Origin: Sphingobacteriaceae bacterium
GTDB taxonomy: Bacteria; Bacteroidota; Bacteroidia; Sphingobacteriales; Sphingobacteriaceae
Length of the DNA: 5,207 nucleotides
NCBI GenBank assembly: GCA_021740025.1
Contig: JAIPAN010000103.1
Span: forward strand, 1-5,207
Direction: 5' to 3'
The number at the start of each line of letters is the position of its first letter. Positions within the stretch are counted from its first letter, which is position 1. The position numbers and the translations under genes were made by a program. The notes beneath the pieces were generated by a model. The model had not been told where the DNA came from. It searched no databases and saw only the letters and a program-made list of their open reading frames with translations. Positions 1 to 5,207 of this stretch are shown here, piece by piece.

Positions 1-1679
1 ACTATTTTTCTACCGCATTAGTACCTCTTGGTGCCGATTTATTTGGTTATACTTTTTCCGAAATTGTACAAACCACCAAAGCCGCCGGCGACTTCTCGGT
101 AGTAAACTTTTTTATTGTGTTTTTCCCCATTTCTATCTTTTGGATTGTACTTTATGCACTCTACCTCCGCCCACTTTTGGGTTTTTATCCAGGCGTGCTA
201 GGTATAAGCATTGGCGCTATCTTATGTTATTTTAATGTAGCAAGCGCACCCCAAAATGCCTGGTTTAAAAATGAGTACGAGTTTAACCTAAGCACTAATA
301 AATTAGGCTATTTTTTAGAACATGCTTCTAGCTATTTTTTTGACGATTCAGCTACTAAATCATCGGACGTAACTACACTAGACAAATCCTCATTTAAGTA
401 TATAAATAGTAAGTATCCGTTTTTGCATACCGAAAATACACCAGATGTTTTGGGGTCATTTTTTACAACCGATGCTGGCCAAAAACCTAATATTGTGATT
501 ATTCAAGTGGAAGGCTTGGGGCGTGCATTTAGTGGCCAAGGAGCCTATTTAGGAAGTTTTACTCCCTTTTTAGATAGTTTAGCTAGGCATAGTTTGTATT
601 GGGAAAACTTCCTTTCAGCACAAGGCCGTACCTTTGCAGCTTTACCTTCCATTTTGGGCTCTTTACCTTTTGCAGAACAAGGTTTTAATCAACTAGGCGA
701 AGCAATGCCGAAACAACTGAGTTTAATACGGGTACTTAAAAAATCAGGGTACCGTACTAGTTTCATGGCTGGCACCAATTTACAGTTCGATCAACAAGAT
801 GTATTTCTAAAAAATCAAGGCATTGATGAATTAATAGGAAAGCAGCATTTCTCCACTAAGTACGTAAAAATGGCCTCTAACTCAGCTGGAGAAAGTTGGG
901 GATATCCCGATAGGGAACTTTATCGCCGAGCGTTAGATAACACGGTTTTCAGTCAAAAAAAGCCCTTTTTAGCGTATTTGCAAACCATTAGTATGCATAC
1001 GCCTTATCAGGTGCCCAACCAGCAAGCCTATGTGCAGCTCATGGAGCAGCGTTTAAAAAAAATGGGTATAAGCGAAGCTAAAAAAGCAGAATACCGCCAA
1101 TATGCGCAGGTATACTCCACAATATTGTATGCTGATGAGGCCTTAAAAGATTTTTTTGCAGCTGCTAAAAAAACCGATTGGTATGCCCACACTATTTTTA
1201 TCATAACCGGCGATCACCGTTTGCCAGAAATTCCCTTGAGTACAAAAATAGACCGCTATCACGTGCCCTTTATGATTTATTCATCCATGTTAAAAAAGCC
1301 TGCACGAATTGCTTCCATATCCTCTCATTTTGATATAGCACCCTCTTTACTTGCTTTTTTGACTAAAAATTACGGGGTAAAAAGACCTGGGGTAGCTACT
1401 TGGTTAGGCGAAGGCTTGGATACGGTTAAAACCTTTAGAAATGTTCACCAATATCCGCTAAAACAAGTAAAATCTGAATTAAGAAACTACATATCTGGCT
1501 TATTTTTTATAGATGGTGAACAGCTATTTAAAATTGCCCCTAACATGGATATAGAACCTATTGAAAATACAGCCAAACAAAAAGAACTTACAGATGGCTT
1601 AAAAGCGTATAAACAAAGGAACGAGTTGTTTATGAAAACTAAACAACTCGTTCCGGAAACTGAATTAACTGAATTTTAG
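1..1679 (+). CDS. LTA synthase/phosphoglycerol transferase-like sulfatase-fold membrane protein, 5'-partial
   Basis: The reading frame is open from base 3 to the TAG at 1677-1679 (558 codons). A GTG at 117 is internal: upstream codons continue in frame without a stop and read as family-like sequence (YFSTALVPLGADLFGYTF), so the true start lies outside the window. Numbering residues from base 3, two hydrophobic segments (about 36-55 and 58-77) are the last membrane helices, followed by a linker and an extracytoplasmic sulfatase/alkaline-phosphatase-superfamily domain. Motifs matching the LtaS active site are all present: metal-ligand Glu170 in IIQVEG, nucleophile Thr210 in AQGRTFAALPS, WGYPDR (Trp299, Arg304), His332 in SMHTPY, and Asp404-His405 in ITGDHR. 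The family transfers phosphoglycerol (LtaS, MdoB/OpgB) or related head groups from phospholipid to an envelope acceptor. Gram-negative Bacteroidota do not make classical lipoteichoic acid, so the acceptor is unknown. The fold and catalytic competence are well supported; the substrate is not. The gene converges on the YaiO-like gene with no spacer. Confidence 0.9.
   Translation, partial: YFSTALVPLGADLFGYTFSEIVQTTKAAGDFSVVNFFIVFFPISIFWIVLYALYLRPLLGFYPGVLGISIGAILCYFNVASAPQNAWFKNEYEFNLSTNKLGYFLEHASSYFFDDSATKSSDVTTLDKSSFKYINSKYPFLHTENTPDVLGSFFTTDAGQKPNIVIIQVEGLGRAFSGQGAYLGSFTPFLDSLARHSLYWENFLSAQGRTFAALPSILGSLPFAEQGFNQLGEAMPKQLSLIRVLKKSGYRTSFMAGTNLQFDQQDVFLKNQGIDELIGKQHFSTKYVKMASNSAGESWGYPDRELYRRALDNTVFSQKKPFLAYLQTISMHTPYQVPNQQAYVQLMEQRLKKMGISEAKKAEYRQYAQVYSTILYADEALKDFFAAAKKTDWYAHTIFIITGDHRLPEIPLSTKIDRYHVPFMIYSSMLKKPARIASISSHFDIAPSLLAFLTKNYGVKRPGVATWLGEGLDTVKTFRNVHQYPLKQVKSELRNYISGLFFIDGEQLFKIAPNMDIEPIENTAKQKELTDGLKAYKQRNELFMKTKQLVPETELTEF
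1618..1654 (-). terminator. 15-bp perfect hairpin, probable terminator of the minus-strand YaiO-like gene
   Basis: Bases 1618-1632 are perfectly complementary to 1640-1654, leaving a 7-base loop (1633-1639). Read on the minus strand, the hairpin begins 25 bases past the YaiO-like stop codon and is followed by a T-rich run (CTTTGTTTAT, complement of 1608-1617 region), as expected for an intrinsic terminator. Read on the plus strand it lies before the stop of the sulfatase-like gene and has no T tract after it, so it is less likely to end that transcript. It encodes the in-frame C-terminal residues RNELFMKTKQLVP of that protein. Direction and function are inferred; the inverted repeat is directly visible. 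Confidence 0.7.
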
Positions 1680-2942
1680 TTACCTAAAACGGTGCTGAAT
1701 GCTAAAATTAGCACCAAACTGGTTGCCAAAGGTACTGGCCAAATATTCTTCATTAATCCAATTTATAGATACCGATAGCGTTGTTTTTTGGCGCACATTT
1801 CTCGAATATTCAGCACCCACTTTAAACGTTTGTAGTTGATTGGTTAGGTTATTTACCTGTGCTTTATCATCGGGCGAAACACCCGTACCCACACTAAATC
1901 CCAAATAATCGAAACGATTATCGCTGAGGTAAAATCGATTAGATAAGGTAAATGAATTAGATAACCCATTGCTATTGGGCGTAAGGTAGGTACGCAACTG
2001 AACAAAGCTATTTCCTAGGTATTTTCCTAAACCTGCTACATAAACAGTGGTATTATCGCTAAAGCGTAAGTGTCTAAATCCGGCTTCTAATTCAAAGCCA
2101 CGACCCAAGCTTTTATACAGAGACAGGCCCACTCTATATTTTGCAAATAAGCCGTAACTCGAGATGGAGCTAGCGCCTCCAACATAGGCATAAAGCCCTT
2201 TTGCAAGAGATGGATAAGATTCTAACTCAAATTCAGTAGCATCTGAACCAAAACGATGGGCATAATTTATACCCATATTTACCGAACCCCAACGGTACTG
2301 TTTGCCCAAACTTAAACCCGCTAATTGCCAAGGCTGTGTAAAACGTTTATCAAAATAGGTAAACGAGTAATTTAGCCCCAATCTGTAAACACTGAGTTCG
2401 TTTTTTAAGTTTACTTGCAAATTTTGCAAATCGGTACTTGCCGAATGACTGCTTAAAAAGGCATCAATGGTGTTTAAGGCTTCTTGTGCTTTACCCATGG
2501 CCCGAAGTGCTTTGGCCTTATCTGTGGTAAAATTTTCCCGATTTGGGTATGCCTCAACCGCTACTTCAGCAATTTCCAATGCTCTCGGAAAGCGTTCGTT
2601 CCAATATTCCAGATCGAAATTGGCTTGTAACGCATCTTCGTGCAATGGATTTGCGCTTAGTACTTTTTTAAATATATATCTGGCGCTATCTGTTTTTTCG
2701 GTCCAAGTGTATAGTCTACCTAAAAAAACCTGAATATCGGTGTAATTAGGGCTTAATACTAAAGCTTCTTGCGCTAAACGGATAGCTTTTTTGTAATTTT
2801 TAGCATCAAAGGCTTCTTTACGAGCTTCTGTAAATAAGTCATCGGAACTTGCTTTATTTTGTGCGAAAAGGGTGCTTTCGCAAAAGAAAATGAAACATAA
2901 ACCCAAAAAAATAGATGCTGTGTGCTTGTTAATCGTATTCAT
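1680..2942 (-). CDS. YaiO-like outer-membrane beta-barrel protein with N-terminal TPR domain
   Basis: A complete 420-residue protein, ATG at 2942-2940 and TAA at 1682-1680. Residues 1-27 form a Sec signal peptide (Lys6, hydrophobic core IFLGLCFIFF, likely cleavage after Ala27 in TLFAQ). Residues about 34-170 are TPR-like helical repeats; diagnostic stretches are NYKKAIRLAQEALVLSPNY, SARYIFKKVLSANPLHEDA, RALEIAEVAVEAYPN and KAQEALNTIDAFL. Residues about 184-420 have alternating amphipathic beta strands and end in Phe-Arg, consistent with an outer-membrane barrel. The motifs HRFGSDATEFELESYPSL, KYRVGLSLYKSLGRGFELEAG and YVAGLGKYLG resemble the YaiO outer-membrane family. Family members are often found near envelope polysaccharide or glycosyltransferase genes, but their biochemical role is poorly defined. 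The protein probably sits in the outer membrane with the TPR domain in the periplasm. Its stop abuts the convergent sulfatase-like gene; it is transcribed divergently from trxB. I leave the symbol blank because orthology to E. coli yaiO is not shown. Confidence 0.88.
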   Translation of the reverse strand: MNTINKHTASIFLGLCFIFFCESTLFAQNKASSDDLFTEARKEAFDAKNYKKAIRLAQEALVLSPNYTDIQVFLGRLYTWTEKTDSARYIFKKVLSANPLHEDALQANFDLEYWNERFPRALEIAEVAVEAYPNRENFTTDKAKALRAMGKAQEALNTIDAFLSSHSASTDLQNLQVNLKNELSVYRLGLNYSFTYFDKRFTQPWQLAGLSLGKQYRWGSVNMGINYAHRFGSDATEFELESYPSLAKGLYAYVGGASSISSYGLFAKYRVGLSLYKSLGRGFELEAGFRHLRFSDNTTVYVAGLGKYLGNSFVQLRTYLTPNSNGLSNSFTLSNRFYLSDNRFDYLGFSVGTGVSPDDKAQVNNLTNQLQTFKVGAEYSRNVRQKTTLSVSINWINEEYLASTFGNQFGANFSIQHRFR

Positions 2943-2964
2943 ATGCTATCGGTGTTTAGCATAT
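2941..2964 (-). promoter_or_regulatory. Inverted repeat overlapping the start codon of the YaiO-like gene
   Basis: ATATGCTA (2941-2948) and TAGCATAT (2957-2964) are perfect 8-base complements around an 8-base loop (2949-2956). In the minus-strand transcript the 3' arm includes the first two bases of the ATG start codon, so a folded leader would partly hide the initiation site. Alternatively it is a palindromic DNA-binding site just downstream of the promoter. The repeat is visible; any regulatory role is inference, and short AT-rich palindromes can arise by chance. Confidence 0.4.
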
Positions 2965-2981
2965 TCATTCAATAAGTGTAC

Positions 2982-3011
2982 CAAATTTTATAAGCTATTA
3001 ATTTCCTCAAG
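2982..3011 (-). promoter_or_regulatory. Candidate promoter of the YaiO-like gene
   Basis: On the minus strand, CTTG (3011-3008) is followed after 17 bases by TAAAATTTG (2990-2982). This resembles the Bacteroidota pair TTG and TAnnTTTG, but the -7 element has one extra base between TA and TTTG. An A/T-rich TATAAA also overlaps it. Transcription would start near 2975, leaving a leader of roughly 35 bases that contains the start-codon hairpin. No Shine-Dalgarno sequence is visible, which is usual in this phylum. Confidence 0.4.
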
Positions 3012-3012
3012 G

Positions 3013-3044
3013 CTTGTCTATGCCTTTTTAAACTACTAAATTTG
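3013..3044 (+). promoter_or_regulatory. Candidate Bacteroidota-type promoter of trxB
   Basis: A full match to the -7 consensus TAnnTTTG is present as TAAATTTG (3037-3044). CTTG (3013-3016) lies 20 bases upstream and fits the -33 element, whose consensus is TTTG or TTG with 17-23 bases of spacing. The predicted start of transcription is near 3050, giving a leader of only about a dozen bases before the ATG at 3063. This placement argues against the TTG at 3042 as the start codon because that codon lies within the -7 box. Confidence 0.6.
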
Positions 3045-3062
3045 AAGCTCATTAAATTCCAT

Positions 3063-4010
3063 ATGTCAACAGAAATCGAACACGTACATTGTCTAATTAT
3101 CGGATCGGGCCCAGCCGGCTATACCGCCGCTATTTATGCCGCTAGAGCAGATTTAAAACCCCTATTGTATACCGGCATTGTACCCGGAGGTCAGTTAACC
3201 CAAACTACCGATGTAGAAAATTTCCCAGGCTACCCGAAAGGAGTTATGGGGCCACAGATGATGGAAGATTTTCGCGAACAAGCCGCTCGGTTTGGTACCG
3301 ATATCCGTTTTGGTTACGCTACCAAGGTCGATTTTTCAGTTAGCCCACGCCAAGTAGTAATCGATGAGAATAAAACAATTACTGCCGATACCGTTATTAT
3401 TGCCACTGGTGCTTCAGCAAAATGGCTAGGTTTAGAAAGTGAACAAAAATACAACGGCTTTGGTGTATCGGCCTGTGCCGTATGCGATGGTTTCTTTTTT
3501 AAAGGCCAAGATGTAGCCATTGTAGGTGCAGGAGATACTGCCTGCGAAGAAGCCACTTATTTAGCCAAATTGTGCAAACACGTACACATGATAGTACGTA
3601 AAGGAGAGTTTAAAGCTTCTAAAGCCATGGTAAACAGGGTGTTAAACACCTCCAATATTACGGTGCACTACCATACCGAAACACAAGAAATTGTAGGCGA
3701 TGGCCAAAATGTAACTGGTGTTCGTGTTAAAAATAATCAAGATCAAACCGAACAAACATTTGCCGTTACCGGATTTTTTGTGGCCATTGGACATCACCCC
3801 AATACCGAATTATTTAAAGGTATTTTAGAAATGGATGCCACCGGTTACCTCATTACCAAACCAGATAGCACCCAAACCAATATCGAAGGTGTATTTGCCT
3901 GTGGCGATGTGCAAGATACCATGTGGCGCCAAGCCATTACTGCTGCTGGTACCGGTTGCATGGCTGCATTAGAGGCCGAACGTTATTTAGCCGCAAAAGA
4001 ACACGCTTAA
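3063..4010 (+). CDS. trxB: Thioredoxin reductase (NADPH)
   Basis: This 315-residue flavoprotein transfers electrons from NADPH through FAD and a Cys pair to thioredoxin in the cytoplasm. The ATG at 3063 gives the family-typical N terminus MSTEIEHVHCLIIGSG; a TTG at 3042 would add seven residues (MKLIKFH) with no family support and falls inside the promoter. Visible elements in order are the FAD-binding GSGPAG (residues 14-19), GGQLTQTTDVENFPGYP, the redox centre Cys138-Ala-Val-Cys141 followed by Asp-Gly, the NADPH-binding GAGDTA (155-160), and the C-terminal FAD motif in GVFACGDVQD, followed by QAITAAGTGCMAALEAERYL. The NADPH phosphate-recognition motif HRRxxxR of E. coli TrxR is represented by VRKGEFK (178-184), which keeps the positive charges with Lys replacements. 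Length matches the family (E. coli about 320 residues). It is transcribed divergently from the YaiO-like gene and followed 43 bases later by a GH20 gene. Confidence 0.96.
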   Translation: MSTEIEHVHCLIIGSGPAGYTAAIYAARADLKPLLYTGIVPGGQLTQTTDVENFPGYPKGVMGPQMMEDFREQAARFGTDIRFGYATKVDFSVSPRQVVIDENKTITADTVIIATGASAKWLGLESEQKYNGFGVSACAVCDGFFFKGQDVAIVGAGDTACEEATYLAKLCKHVHMIVRKGEFKASKAMVNRVLNTSNITVHYHTETQEIVGDGQNVTGVRVKNNQDQTEQTFAVTGFFVAIGHHPNTELFKGILEMDATGYLITKPDSTQTNIEGVFACGDVQDTMWRQAITAAGTGCMAALEAERYLAAKEHA

Positions 4011-4035
4011 AAAATCATTCTTTTTTTTAGATTTG
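4006..4035 (+). promoter_or_regulatory. Candidate promoter of the GH20 gene
   Basis: TAGATTTG (4028-4035) matches the Bacteroidota -7 consensus TAnnTTTG. The -33 element is poor: CTTA at 4006-4009, overlapping the trxB stop codon, is the best candidate with an 18-base spacer. The last base of the -7 box lies 19 bases before the A of the ATG at 4054, the same distance as in the trxB promoter. This suggests the GH20 gene can be transcribed separately from trxB, though read-through from trxB is also possible because no strong terminator separates them. Confidence 0.45.
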
Positions 4036-4053
4036 GTATATAAAGCTAACTTT

Positions 4054-5207
4054 ATGACCAAATTTAAATTTTGGGCAATTTGTTTTGCCTGCTTCACGCT
4101 GCCTGCATTAGCCCAAAACGTTAATCAAAGCACTGTGCTTATTCCGGCACCACAAAAAATAACAAATACTAGCCAGCAATTTGTATTAGATGCGCAAACC
4201 CGCATAGCTTACGGCACAAATGAGAATTTACCCATCGCTAAAATGCTTCAAAGCTATATTTTGCAAACCTATGGTCTTAAAGTTAACTTGGTGCTTAAGC
4301 CAGAGGGTGCTTGCATCAGCTTAATAGAAAATACCGATGCGCTCTATAAACCCGAATCGTATACTTTGCATATTGATGAGAAGCAAGTTGAATTAAAAGG
4401 AAAAGGAGCGGGAATGTTTTATGCAGCTGAAACCCTGGTGCAATTATTTCCAGAAAAATCAGATCGAATTCTTTTACAAGGACTTGATATTGAAGATTGG
4501 CCTCGTTACAGCTATCGGGGTATGCATTTAGATGTGGGGCGTCATTTCTTTCCCATATCCTTTATTAAAGAATATATCGATTTATTAGCCACCTATAAAT
4601 TAAATACCTTTCATTGGCATTTAACCGAAGATCAAGGCTGGCGTATAGAGATTAAAAAATACCCCAAACTTACGCAGGTTGGTGGCTATAGAGCCCAAAC
4701 CTTGGTGGGCAATTACCACGATCGTATGCCACAACTATTCGATCAAACCCCGTATGGAGGCTTTTATACACAAGAGGAAATAAAAGAAGTAGTAGCCTAT
4801 GCCCAGCAACGTTTTATTACCATCATTCCAGAAATTGAAATGCCGGGTCACTCTTTAGCGGCACTTTCTGCCTATCCGGAATTGGCTTGTGGAGATAATC
4901 CTGGTCCATTTTCAGCTGCGGAAAAATGGGGAGTTTTTGACGATGTGTATTGTGCAGGTAAAGACCAAACGTTTACATTTTTAGAAAATGTATTGGATGA
5001 AGTGATGACACTTTTCCCGAGTACCTACATACACATTGGCGGCGACGAATCGCCAAAAACACGTTGGAAAGTATGTCCCTATTGCCAAAAACGCATCAAA
5101 AATTTAAAATTAAAAGATGAACATCACTTACAAAGTTATTTCATACAGCGTATTGAAAAGTATCTAAACAGCAAAGGGCGCCAAATTATTGGTTGGGACG
5201 AGATTTT
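4054..5207 (+). CDS. Exported GH20 beta-N-acetylhexosaminidase, 3'-partial
   Basis: An open frame runs from the ATG at 4054 to the right edge (384 codons plus two bases) with no stop. Residues 1-21 (MTKFKFWAICFACFTLPALA, then Q) form a signal peptide with probable cleavage after Ala-Leu-Ala, so the enzyme works in the periplasm or outside the cell. Residues about 28-148 correspond to the N-terminal alpha/beta domain that precedes the catalytic barrel in GH20 enzymes. The barrel begins with YRGMHLDVGRHFFP, in which Arg155 matches the substrate-binding Arg of the family. It continues with FHWHLTEDQGWR (187-198 region), PEIEMPGH with His266, and the catalytic pair Asp331-Glu332 in HIGGDESPK. It reaches GWDE with the substrate-stacking Trp381 at the window edge. 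GH20 enzymes remove terminal beta-linked GlcNAc or GalNAc by substrate-assisted catalysis through an oxazolinium intermediate, with the Asp orienting the acetamido group and the Glu acting as acid/base. Possible substrates are chitin oligomers, glycans or wall fragments; nothing here distinguishes them. Confidence 0.95.
   Translation, partial: MTKFKFWAICFACFTLPALAQNVNQSTVLIPAPQKITNTSQQFVLDAQTRIAYGTNENLPIAKMLQSYILQTYGLKVNLVLKPEGACISLIENTDALYKPESYTLHIDEKQVELKGKGAGMFYAAETLVQLFPEKSDRILLQGLDIEDWPRYSYRGMHLDVGRHFFPISFIKEYIDLLATYKLNTFHWHLTEDQGWRIEIKKYPKLTQVGGYRAQTLVGNYHDRMPQLFDQTPYGGFYTQEEIKEVVAYAQQRFITIIPEIEMPGHSLAALSAYPELACGDNPGPFSAAEKWGVFDDVYCAGKDQTFTFLENVLDEVMTLFPSTYIHIGGDESPKTRWKVCPYCQKRIKNLKLKDEHHLQSYFIQRIEKYLNSKGRQIIGWDEI

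Noticed and set aside
117..119. GTG as start codon of the sulfatase-like gene
   Set aside because: The frame stays open to the left edge with family-like sequence, and starting here would cut into a transmembrane helix.
307..340. Direct repeat GCTATTTTTT (307-316 and 331-340)
   Set aside because: It falls within coding sequence and reflects similar residues (GYFLE and SYFFD) with AT-rich codons; too short to suggest a functional repeat.
2416..2432. GCAAAT repeated around TTT on the plus strand
   Set aside because: It is explained by the Leu-Gln-Asn-Leu-Gln codons of the YaiO-like protein on the minus strand.
2467..2733. Plus-strand open frame of 88 codons
   Set aside because: It lies wholly opposite the TPR region of the YaiO-like gene, resembles no family I know, and the opposite strand has a clear signal peptide, TPR and barrel protein.
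3314..3556. Minus-strand open frame of 80 codons
   Set aside because: It is antisense to the FAD, redox-centre and NADPH-motif region of trxB, whose coding assignment is certain; no independent sign of coding.
4008..4029. A-tract followed by T-tract after trxB (possible intrinsic terminator)
   Set aside because: The arms pair only by A-T over about seven bases with a short loop and no G-C pairs, so the stem is weak; the T run also merges into the candidate GH20 promoter. Termination here is possible but not supported.

Overview
The window looks like ordinary chromosomal sequence from a member of the Bacteroidota. The evidence is a Bacteroidota-style thioredoxin reductase opening with MSTEIEHVHCLIIGSGPAG, promoters resembling the phylum's TTG/TAnnTTTG type, no clear Shine-Dalgarno sequences, AT-rich codon use, and a YaiO-type TPR/beta-barrel outer-membrane protein. 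It could be a Sphingobacteriales- or Cytophagales-like organism, but I cannot place it to genus.

Layout: (1) Bases 1-1679, plus strand, hold the 3' portion of an LtaS/MdoB-like alkaline-phosphatase-superfamily membrane protein. Its start lies upstream of the window; the reading frame is open to the left edge. (2) Bases 1680-2942, minus strand, hold a complete YaiO-like outer-membrane protein that converges on gene 1 with no gap (stop codons abut as TAG|TTA). A 15-bp perfect hairpin inside the last codons of gene 1 is the best candidate terminator for this transcript. (3) Bases 2943-3062 form a 120-bp divergent intergenic region with candidate promoters for both flanking genes and a hairpin that overlaps the minus-strand start codon. 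(4) Bases 3063-4010, plus strand, hold trxB; an upstream TTG start at 3042 is possible but sits inside the likely -7 box. (5) Bases 4054-5207, plus strand, hold a secreted GH20 beta-N-acetylhexosaminidase cut off by the right edge. It has its own candidate promoter in the 43-bp gap after trxB.

Functionally, three of the four genes act in or on the envelope: a periplasm-facing phospho-group transferase or hydrolase, an outer-membrane barrel with a periplasmic TPR domain, and an exported hexosaminidase. trxB is a cytoplasmic redox housekeeping gene. I see no mobile elements, CRISPR arrays, RNA genes or convincing novel system. The points worth a second look are the terminator-like hairpin encoded within a coding sequence, the start-codon hairpin of the YaiO-like gene, and the compact back-to-back promoter arrangement.
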